Assembly (NCBI GenBank): GCA_963728965.1
Contig: CAVSMH010000002.1
Location: forward strand, 372,001-436,000
DNA from: DASQZT01 sp963728965
GTDB taxonomy: Bacteria > Acidobacteriota > Terriglobia > Bryobacterales > Bryobacteraceae
Reading direction: 5' to 3'
DNA length: 64,000 nucleotides
Shown here: positions 8,120 through 15,387 of the stretch, in pieces
Numbering within the stretch: position 1 is the first letter of the stretch
Layout: every line of letters begins with the position of its first letter
Notes under the pieces: generated by a model
What the model was told of the DNA's origin: nothing
The model's input: the letters and a program-made list of their open reading frames with translations, nothing else
The model's database searches: none
Program-made: the position numbers and the translations under genes

Positions 8120-9688
8120 ATGAGCGAAAATCATTACGACGTGATCATCATCGGGACCGGCGCCGGTGGTGGAACGCTCGCGCGAAAACTCGCGCCTACC
8201 GGCAAGAAAGTCCTGCTGCTCGAGCGCGGCGACTATGTGCCGCGCGAGAAAGACAACTGGAGCACCCGTGCCGTCAACGTCGAAGGCAGATACCAGACCA
8301 AAGAAACCTGGCGCGACCGCGACGGCAAAGAACTCCACCCGCACACCAACTACTGCGTGGGCGGCAACACCCAGTTCTACGGCTCCGCCCTGTTCCGCCT
8401 TCGCCGCGAGGACTTCTGCCCCATCCGGCATCACGGCGGCATCTCGCCCGCCTGGCCCATCACCTACGACGAGCTCGAACCCTACTACACCCTCGCCGAA
8501 CAGATCTATCACGTCCACGGCGAGCGCGGCGAAGATCCCACCGAGCCGCCCGCCGCGGGCCCTTACCCCCACCCCGCCATCAGTCACGAACCGCGCATCC
8601 AGCACCTCAGTGAGGATTTCGCCGCCGCCGGCCTCAAGCCCTTCCACACTCCGCCCGGCGTGATGCTCGACGAACAGAACCGCCACGCCAGCAAATGCAT
8701 CCGCTGTAATACCTGCGATGGCTTCCCCTGCCTCGTCTACGCCAAGAGCGATGCCCAGGTGCTGGGTGTCGATCCGGCGTTGGAGTATCCGAACGTTGGT
8801 CTCATGACGAACGCCTTCGTCGAGCGCCTCAAGACCGGCGAGTCGGGCCGCGAAGTCACCGGCGTCGTCGTTCGCCGCAACGGTGCCCGCGCCACTTATT
8901 CGGCCGATATCGTGGTGGTCTCCTGCGGGGCCATCAACTCCGCCGCGTTGCTGCTCCCTTCCGCCAGCGACAAGCATCCAAGGGGCCTGGCCAACGGTTC
9001 CGACGTCGTCGGCCGCTACTACATGGGCCACGTGAATTCCGTCCTCATGGCCGTTTCGAAATGCCCCAACCCGGTGGTCTTCCAAAAAACGCTTTCGGTG
9101 AACGACTTCTATCACGGCTCTCCCGACTGGGCTTTCCCCATGGGCCACATCTCCTTCGTCGGCAAGCTTGACGGCGTCACCCTGAGCGCTGGCGCGCCCG
9201 CCATCGCCCCCGGTTTCACACTCGACCTGATGGCCAACCACTCACTCGATTTCTGGCTCACCTCCGAAGACCTTCCCGACCCCGATAACCGCGTCACCCT
9301 CGACGACGCCGGCAACATCGTCCTCAGCTACCAGCCCAATAACGAAGAGGGACACCGCCGCCTCATCACCAAACTCAAGGAACTCATGCAGCGCCAGCGG
9401 AAATGCGCCATGCACGGCCACGACTGCCACCAGGGCCTGTTCTCGCGCAACCTCTTTGTGGGCCAGCGTATCCCGCTCGCCGGCGTCGCCCACCAGAACG
9501 GCACCATCCGCTTCGGCAACAACCCCAACACGTCCGCGCTCGACCGCAACTGCAAAGCCCACGAGCTCGACAATCTTTACGTAGTGGACGGCAGCTTCTT
9601 CCCCTCCAGCGGCGCCGTCAATCCCGCCCTCACCATCATGGCCAACGCTATGCGCGTAGGCGACCACCTGATGGAGCGCCTGTCGTGA
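8120..9688 (+). CDS. GMC family FAD-dependent oxidoreductase
   Basis: A 522-residue flavoprotein. The dinucleotide-binding motif IIIGTGAGGGTLARKLA is at residues ~9-25, followed by VLLLERG. The GMC substrate-side stretch VGGNTQFYGSALFRLR follows, and the C-terminal FAD-binding segment reads NLYVVDGSFFPSSGAVNPALTIMANA. A tight cysteine group (CIRCNTCDGFPC, residues ~194-205) is typical of a subgroup of bacterial GMC enzymes acting on alcohols or sugars; the electron acceptor and substrate are not evident. A good ribosome-binding site (GAGGAG) lies upstream of ATG 8120. The stop overlaps the ATG of the VOC gene (TGATG), so the two are translationally coupled. Confidence 0.9.
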   Translation: MSENHYDVIIIGTGAGGGTLARKLAPTGKKVLLLERGDYVPREKDNWSTRAVNVEGRYQTKETWRDRDGKELHPHTNYCVGGNTQFYGSALFRLRREDFCPIRHHGGISPAWPITYDELEPYYTLAEQIYHVHGERGEDPTEPPAAGPYPHPAISHEPRIQHLSEDFAAAGLKPFHTPPGVMLDEQNRHASKCIRCNTCDGFPCLVYAKSDAQVLGVDPALEYPNVGLMTNAFVERLKTGESGREVTGVVVRRNGARATYSADIVVVSCGAINSAALLLPSASDKHPRGLANGSDVVGRYYMGHVNSVLMAVSKCPNPVVFQKTLSVNDFYHGSPDWAFPMGHISFVGKLDGVTLSAGAPAIAPGFTLDLMANHSLDFWLTSEDLPDPDNRVTLDDAGNIVLSYQPNNEEGHRRLITKLKELMQRQRKCAMHGHDCHQGLFSRNLFVGQRIPLAGVAHQNGTIRFGNNPNTSALDRNCKAHELDNLYVVDGSFFPSSGAVNPALTIMANAMRVGDHLMERLS

Positions 9689-10688
9689 TGTGGCGCCGCG
9701 GCTTCCTCGTCCTGCTGCTGGGCGGCCTCCTCGCCGGCGTCCCTCTGCCCCTGGTCAAAGGCATCGATTCCATCGGCCTCACCGTCTCCGATCTGGACCG
9801 CTCGGTGGAATTCTACTCGAGCGTCCTCCAGTTCCAGAAGGTCTCCGAGTCCGAAGTGGATGGCGACAGCTACGAGCACCTCGCCGGCGTCTTCGGCCTC
9901 CGCATGCGCATCGCGCGGATGAAACTCGGCGGCGAATACCTCGAACTCACCGAGTTCCTCGCCCCGCGCGGCGGCCGCCCTGCACCGATCGATTCCCGGA
10001 GCAACGATCGCTGGTTTCAGCACGCCGCCATTATCGTCAGCGACATGGACTGCGCCTACCAGCGCCTGCGCGATTACAAGGTCAAACACGCGTCCTCGGG
10101 CCGCAGCTTCTGCCCGCGTGGAATCCCAACGCCGGCGGCATCCGCGCCTTCTATTTCCGCGATCCCGACGACCATCCCCTGGAGATCTTGTGGTTCCCCC
10201 CCGATAAGGGCAATCCCAAGTGGCACCAGTCCGGTGACCGCCTTTTTCTGGGAATAGATCACACCGCCATCGTCATTTCCGACACAGAGGCCAGCCTGAG
10301 ATTCTATCGGGACCGGTTGGGCATGCAGGTGGCCGGTGAGAGCGAAAACTACGGTCCCGAACAGGAGCGCCTCAACAACGTATTCGGCGCCCAATTGCGC
10401 ATCACGGCGCTGCGCGCGGCGGCGGGACCGGGCATCGAGTTCCTCGAATACCTGGCTCCTCGCGACGGGCGCCCCTTTCCGCCGGACGAGAAGGCCAACG
10501 ACCTGATCCACTGGCAAACTCGATTCGTGGGAGTCAGCGCGGATGAAGCCGCGCAGGCCCTCCGCAATACCCGGACCCCTTTCGTTTCCACCGGAGCCGT
10601 AGCGCTTCCAGACGGCAAAGCGGGATTCCGGAAAGCCCTCGTGGTCCGCGACCCGGATGGTCACGCCGTCCAGATCGTCGAGCCATAA
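9688..10688 (+). pseudogene. Two-domain VOC (glyoxalase/bleomycin-resistance fold) secreted protein, frameshifted
   Basis: The ATG at 9688 overlaps the GMC stop. A hydrophobic leader (FLVLLLGGLLAGVPLPLV) precedes the first VOC domain (IDSIGLTVSDLDRSVEFY). After DYKVKHASSG the frame breaks at 10098-10100. The next frame over continues PQLLPAWNPNAGGIRAFYFRDPDDHPLEILW, then a complete second VOC domain starting at IDHTAIVISDTEASLRFY and ending DPDGHAVQIVEP. One extra G in the GGG run would restore a protein of about 333 residues. VOC domains bind a metal through His/Glu pairs, and candidates are visible in both halves. The substrate is unknown; coupling to GMC suggests a shared oxidative pathway. 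Confidence 0.75.
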
Positions 10689-10717
10689 GACCTCAATTCA
10701 ACCGAAGGAGAATCGAA

Positions 10718-11115
10718 ATGAAGCAACTCAACCGAGCTATGTCTGTCTGCCCGTGCTGGCGCTCGTCTTGGCCGCCACCGCTTTTGCCGCCAGGATTGAG
10801 GTTCACACGTCGTCCATGTTTCAAGGCCCCAAGGCCAACACCGGCACCGTGAGCCACACCATCGAAAATGGCAAGAGCGTCCTCCGTGTCTCGGCCGATT
10901 TCAAGGTTCCCGATACGCCGGCTCCCACCTGGCGTGTTGTCGATGCCAAAGGCAACGTCTACACACTCGATGCGTTCAAGATCAAGGGCGGCGATCACGA
11001 AAAACGCGAAATCGTGGTGCCTTCCTACGTCCCCAACATCGCCAAAGTTCAGGTGTACTGCGCCTGGGCCGAAGTGCTTCTCGGCGAAGCCAGCTTCGCT
11101 CCGGCCGTCAAGTAA
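10718..11115 (+). pseudogene. Secreted DM13-like domain protein, frameshift in the signal peptide
   Basis: A strong ribosome-binding site (AAGGAG) precedes ATG 10718, which begins MKQLNRAMSV. The rest of the gene is read one frame over: LPVLALVLAATAFAARIEVH, then ~105 residues ending GEASFAPAVK. One missing base around 10741 (for example a second C) would join the ATG to this signal peptide and mature domain. The mature part resembles the DM13 domain, with a conserved VQVYCAW(x)EVLLGEASF end whose single Cys has been proposed in redox roles. The assignment is by eye. A rho-independent terminator follows at 11143-11176, so this is the last gene of the aquaporin-GMC-VOC-DM13 unit. Confidence 0.6.
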
Positions 11116-11142
11116 CCTCCCTCTGTTGTGTGTTCTTCTTCG

Positions 11143-11176
11143 GGACGCGGATTCACGCCGCGTCCTGTTTTCTTTT
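11143..11176 (+). terminator. Rho-independent terminator after the DM13-like gene
   Basis: A perfect 8-bp stem (GGACGCGG at 11143-11150 with CCGCGTCC at 11158-11165), a 7-nt loop and a T-rich tract TGTTTTCTTTT. It lies 28 bp after the stop codon and separates this unit from the DUF169 gene. Confidence 0.85.
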
Positions 11177-11180
11177 GATG

Positions 11181-11186
11181 TACAAT
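11181..11186 (+). promoter_or_regulatory. Candidate -10 hexamer (TACAAT) for the DUF169 gene
   Basis: TACAAT ends 7 nt before the GTG start at 11194, directly after the upstream terminator. This spacing predicts a leaderless transcript. No convincing -35 was seen. Confidence 0.45.
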
Positions 11187-11193
11187 CCGGAGC

Positions 11194-11970
11194 GTGAATG
11201 TCGTTTCCGTATACTCAGAACTGGCGCGCAGCCTCCGGGAAAACCTCCAGCTCACGCTGCCTGCCGTTGCCGTCAGTTTCCGCGATGGCATCCCCGATGG
11301 CGTGCCGATGTTTGAAGGCAAGGTTCCCGCCGGTTGCGTGTTCTGGGAGCGGGCGGCCCACGCCGCGTTCGCCACCTCCGCCGCCGATCACGACCTCTGC
11401 TCCATCGGCGTCTACACCCATAACCTCAAGGATCCCTCGCCCCACTACCAGAGCGAACTCCAGACTGTCATGCAGGTGCTGGGCCAACTCGAGTATGTGC
11501 GCCCTGCCGACATGGCGCACATTCCGGTCCTGGAACGGCGCGCGCAGTACGTCATCTACACTCCGTTGGCCGACGCGACCTTCGCTCCCGACGCGGTGGT
11601 GATCTTCTCCGATGCCCGCCGCAGTCTCATCCTGGCCGAAGCCGTCCAGCAGGTGGAGATGGGAATCCCGCCCGCCATGGGACGCCCGGCCTGCAGCGCG
11701 ATTCCGCAGGCCATCAACACCGGCCGGGCCGCCATGAGCCTCGGCTGCTGTGGCGCGCGTGCCTACCTGAATGCCCTCACGGACGACGTCGCAATGTGGG
11801 CGCTGCCCGGCGCCAAGATCGCCCAATACGCCGAGCGCGTCCGCCTCCTCGCGGGCGCGAACGCCACCCTCGGCAAATTCCATCAACTGCGCCGCGCCGA
11901 TGTCGAAGCCGGCGCCCAACCCACGTACGCGGAATCCATGTCCCGCCTCCAGGCCGGCTCTCCCGAGTAG
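11194..11970 (+). CDS. DUF169 family protein
   Basis: A 258-residue soluble protein resembling DUF169: an N-terminal LTLPAVAVSFRDGIP segment, a Cys-containing KVPAGCVFWERAA segment, a central VIYTPLADATFAPDAVVIF segment, and later GRPACSAIP plus a LGCCGARAY pair. The conserved cysteines suggest cofactor or metal binding, but the family function is not known. The start is GTG at 11194. It is preceded by a TACAAT hexamer and a GGAG that is too close to the start to be a normal ribosome-binding site. It appears monocistronic, bounded by a terminator upstream and the convergent helicase-nuclease gene downstream (69 bp between stops). Confidence 0.75.
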   Translation: MNVVSVYSELARSLRENLQLTLPAVAVSFRDGIPDGVPMFEGKVPAGCVFWERAAHAAFATSAADHDLCSIGVYTHNLKDPSPHYQSELQTVMQVLGQLEYVRPADMAHIPVLERRAQYVIYTPLADATFAPDAVVIFSDARRSLILAEAVQQVEMGIPPAMGRPACSAIPQAINTGRAAMSLGCCGARAYLNALTDDVAMWALPGAKIAQYAERVRLLAGANATLGKFHQLRRADVEAGAQPTYAESMSRLQAGSPE

Positions 11971-12039
11971 GCCGGGTATGCCATCGAGGAGCGGTTGCAG
12001 ACCGTTGGGAGGTGGAACGACCGGGCCGTTCCCGGAGTT

Positions 12040-15000
12040 CTATACTTCCAGGACAATTCCGCGGGCCGGAAGCCGGGTCGCTCGCTGCAGCGCGAGGGCA
12101 TACAACTGCACCTGCGCGACGCTGCGCTTGGCCCGCCGGTCGGTCTTGTAGTCCACCACCGTCCATGAGCGCTCGTCGCGCCAGGCGAGGTCGATGCGTC
12201 CATCCACCAGGGTGCCGTTTTCCAGGCGGACCATCACCGGCAATTCGCGATAGCGCTCCGCTCCGGGAGGAATCGCCCGCGCCGCATACTCCAGCGCTTG
12301 CCGCGCGGCTTCGGCCGCCGCCGTACGCTCCGCCTCGCTGGCGCCGTGGCGGCGGCCCCATACGTCCGCCAGCGCCGCGGCTTCGTCCGCCGCCGTGGCA
12401 TGCTGCAAAATATCGTGAACCACGCGGCCGAATTTCCTCCCGCCCGGGCGGCCGCCAGCGCCCGGCAAGGTGATCGTTTCGACCGCTATCGCCTCCGCTT
12501 CCGCGGCCGTGCTGAAGTTTTCGGCCGTCGTTACCGAAAAGCGGGGAACCGCGCCACGGGCGAGCCGCCCGGCGCGTTGGGACTTCCATTCCTGGTAGCG
12601 CCGCAAGCCCTCGATGGCCTCTTCGGTGGTGCCGGCGAGCACCTGCTCGTTTTCCACGCCTTCGGTCTTGGCCACACGAAGCGTGAGCACGGCGGGATCG
12701 AACCATACCACCGTGTGATCGCCGCTGGCCGGATCGTGCAGCCCCGGCTTCACCGACACTTCTTCCGGTTGGTCGGGCGGCCGGTTGAGCACCGTGGCGT
12801 TCCCAAACCGCGGACAGCCCGGCGCGTTCCGGGCGGCGCGCCAGCGCTCCCGCGGCGGATACAACGCCTCATGCAAGGGGCTCAGCCATCCTCCCTCGCG
12901 CTGCTCTTCGCCCACAGCGGTTACGACCAGCAGGTCGCGCGCTCGCGTGGCAGCTACGTAGGCAACGCGCAGCGCCTCTTCTTCGTCCACTTTGGCTTCT
13001 TCCTCCGCGGCGTCGAGCAATTCCCACGGTGCGCACCGGAGAAGACGCTGCGCGCACAGACGCTTGCCGGCATCGCTGTACCGGTCGCCCCCTTGCGGAC
13101 CGGTCAGTTTCGCGGTGAGATCCGCCAGGATGACCACCGGGAACTCCAGCCCCTTGGCCTTGTGCACGGTCATCAACTGCACGCCGCTGCCTTCCTGTTC
13201 CAACACCGGGGCCTCGCCGGTGTCGCCGCTTTCGTACTCGCCGTCCAGGTATTCGATGAAAGCCCGGAACGACGTGGCGGCGCCGCTGGCCTCGAAACTG
13301 CGCGCCAGGTCGGTCAGCCGGTACACGTTGGCAAGGACTCGCTCGCCGCCCTTCCGGAAAGCGAACCCGGCATGGCCGCGCACCGCTTCCAGCAGTTCGT
13401 GAATCGTGTCGGCGATAGGCCGGTAGTTGCGCCGCCGATGAAGTTCCCGCAGCACCTGGAAGCCTTCCCGGATGGGGAAGAACTCGGGTTCGAGATCCTC
13501 GGGCAGTTCGCGCATGGGATGGAACCGGCCGTACGCATTGCGAAACTTCAGCAGGGTATCGTCGAGCACCGCGTACAGACTGCCACGCAGCACCGCGAAC
13601 ACGCTCAGCTCATCGTCGGGCCACTCGATGGCGTGCAGCGCCGTACGCAACGTGACCACCTCTTCCCGGCGGTGGAACGATTTCGACCCCACCAGCAGGT
13701 GCGCGATGCCGCGAGCCTCCAGCGCCCGCACATACTCCTGCGTCAGGTCCACCCCGAAATTGGTAAATCGGCGAAAGAGGATGCACACGTGCTCCGGCTG
13801 GACCGGCACCCAACCCTGGTTGGAGCGGTCGCGCACCTTCCATCCGCTCTCCGTGCAAAGCCAGTGAACGAACGCTGCCACCGTGCCCGGCGAGCATTGC
13901 TCGATGCGGGGGTTCGATAGATTGCGCGTGCCGTAAGGCTCCGGGATGGGCAGCGCCACCACCGCGGGCTGCTCGGGCGGGTCTTCCACCCCTCCCTCGA
14001 GCGGCAGGTATTCCGGGACCGCTCCGGCGAACGCGGAATTGACAAACGCCTGGATCGTACGCGTGCTGCGCGTGCTGCGCTTCAGCTCTCCGGTGGCGAC
14101 TCCCGCCTCGCTCAGATCGCGGCACACGCGGCGGAACAGGTGGGCATCCGCGCGGCGGAATCGGTAAATCGACTGTTTGGGGTCGCCCACCACGTAAAGC
14201 TTGCCGCGCGCCGGGGCGGCCTTCCGCCAATTGCGCTCGCAAGGATCGGCAGCCGCCAGGAGAAGCAGAATCTCCGCCTGAAGCGGGTCGGTATCCTGAA
14301 ACTCATCCACGAATATGCGCTGGTAATCCTGCTGTAGCTGGGCGCGTGCGCCATCGTGGCGCAGCAGTTCCCGCGCGTAGAGCAGCAGGTCCATGAAATC
14401 GAGTTGCCCGGCCAGCTTCTTCTGCTGTTGATAGAGCCCCACTACCTCCCACAACGCATCGCGCAGATGCGCCGCGAGGTCGGCATCCGCCTCGCGCCCG
14501 AACGTCTCGATCGCAGCCTTCAAGTCCTCCCACGAGGCCATGACGCCCTCGCGCGAGACTGTGTCACCGTACCGGCCGCTTCCCTGCTTGAGCCAGCGCA
14601 GATCGTGCGGCAGGCGGAGGATCTCGTTCTCCACCACGTTGCCGTCGAGGCGGCCGGCCTGGCGTGCGCGATCGACGCGCTCCAGAAACTCCGCCAGCGG
14701 CCGCAGGCCATCGTACAGGATGTCGCGCGGCCGGGAGCAGCGGTTGCGTAGCGCGAGCGTCCGTTCCGCGCTCCGGAGGACGTCGGCGAGGCGACCGTCG
14801 CGGTCAAAGTCGCGTTTGTCCCATGGCGCATTGAAATCGCGCCACTCCGCCAATGCCCACGCGGCCAGACGCAGAGCATCGAGCGGCTCCGGGCCATCGC
14901 GGTCCTCCCGCCAGGAAAGCCGCGCCAGCGCGCGCGCGAGCGCCGGCGAAGACGATGCCAGGCGCCGCTCGATCCAGCGCTGAAAGACGCGGCCGAACAC

Positions 15001-15387
15001 CCGCAGGGCTTCCGCCTGGGACAGCTCCTGAAATACCGGGTCTACGCCGGCCTCCACCGGGCGGCGGCGGAGCAGTTGCGCGCAAAACGCGTGGATCGTG
15101 CCGATGAAAGCGCGGTCCAGCGATCGCGCCGCCTCGGCCAGGCGCGCCTGCATCGCCGGATCGGTTTCGCCCAGGCGCCGCTGTTCCAGTTGGTGGCGCA
15201 CACGCAGCTTCATATTGCCCGCGGCGGCATGGGTGAACGTCACCGCGACGATGCTCTCGACGGGCGTGCCGGCCGCGATCACTTCCACGATCCGGTTTAC
15301 CAGCGCCGTGGTCTTGCCGGTTCCGGCCGAGGCTTCCACCACCCAGCTCTGCTCTAATTCGGCCGCAAAACCGCTGCTCACCGCCAC
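12040..15387 (-). CDS. addA: AddA/RecB-like UvrD-family helicase-nuclease
   Basis: About 1,115 residues. SF1 helicase motifs appear in order: Walker A EASAGTGKTTALV near the N terminus, VTFTHAAAGNM (motif Ia), RIFVDEFQDTDPLQAEILL (Walker B), VVGDPKQSIYRFRRAD (motif III), LMTVHKAKGLEFPVVILADL (motif V) and VAYVAATRARDLLVV (motif VI). The C terminus has a PD-(D/E)XK nuclease core (GRVVHDIL, VDGRIDLAW, VVDYKTDR). The GTG at 15387 was chosen because AGGAG lies 8 nt upstream; a second GTG at 15381 overlaps the addB stop. It forms the double-strand-break end-processing complex with the upstream addB, from which it is translated by overlap. Confidence 0.88.
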   Translation of the reverse strand: MAVSSGFAAELEQSWVVEASAGTGKTTALVNRIVEVIAAGTPVESIVAVTFTHAAAGNMKLRVRHQLEQRRLGETDPAMQARLAEAARSLDRAFIGTIHAFCAQLLRRRPVEAGVDPVFQELSQAEALRVFGRVFQRWIERRLASSSPALARALARLSWREDRDGPEPLDALRLAAWALAEWRDFNAPWDKRDFDRDGRLADVLRSAERTLALRNRCSRPRDILYDGLRPLAEFLERVDRARQAGRLDGNVVENEILRLPHDLRWLKQGSGRYGDTVSREGVMASWEDLKAAIETFGREADADLAAHLRDALWEVVGLYQQQKKLAGQLDFMDLLLYARELLRHDGARAQLQQDYQRIFVDEFQDTDPLQAEILLLLAAADPCERNWRKAAPARGKLYVVGDPKQSIYRFRRADAHLFRRVCRDLSEAGVATGELKRSTRSTRTIQAFVNSAFAGAVPEYLPLEGGVEDPPEQPAVVALPIPEPYGTRNLSNPRIEQCSPGTVAAFVHWLCTESGWKVRDRSNQGWVPVQPEHVCILFRRFTNFGVDLTQEYVRALEARGIAHLLVGSKSFHRREEVVTLRTALHAIEWPDDELSVFAVLRGSLYAVLDDTLLKFRNAYGRFHPMRELPEDLEPEFFPIREGFQVLRELHRRRNYRPIADTIHELLEAVRGHAGFAFRKGGERVLANVYRLTDLARSFEASGAATSFRAFIEYLDGEYESGDTGEAPVLEQEGSGVQLMTVHKAKGLEFPVVILADLTAKLTGPQGGDRYSDAGKRLCAQRLLRCAPWELLDAAEEEAKVDEEEALRVAYVAATRARDLLVVTAVGEEQREGGWLSPLHEALYPPRERWRAARNAPGCPRFGNATVLNRPPDQPEEVSVKPGLHDPASGDHTVVWFDPAVLTLRVAKTEGVENEQVLAGTTEEAIEGLRRYQEWKSQRAGRLARGAVPRFSVTTAENFSTAAEAEAIAVETITLPGAGGRPGGRKFGRVVHDILQHATAADEAAALADVWGRRHGASEAERTAAAEAARQALEYAARAIPPGAERYRELPVMVRLENGTLVDGRIDLAWRDERSWTVVDYKTDRRAKRSVAQVQLYALALQRATRLPARGIVLEV

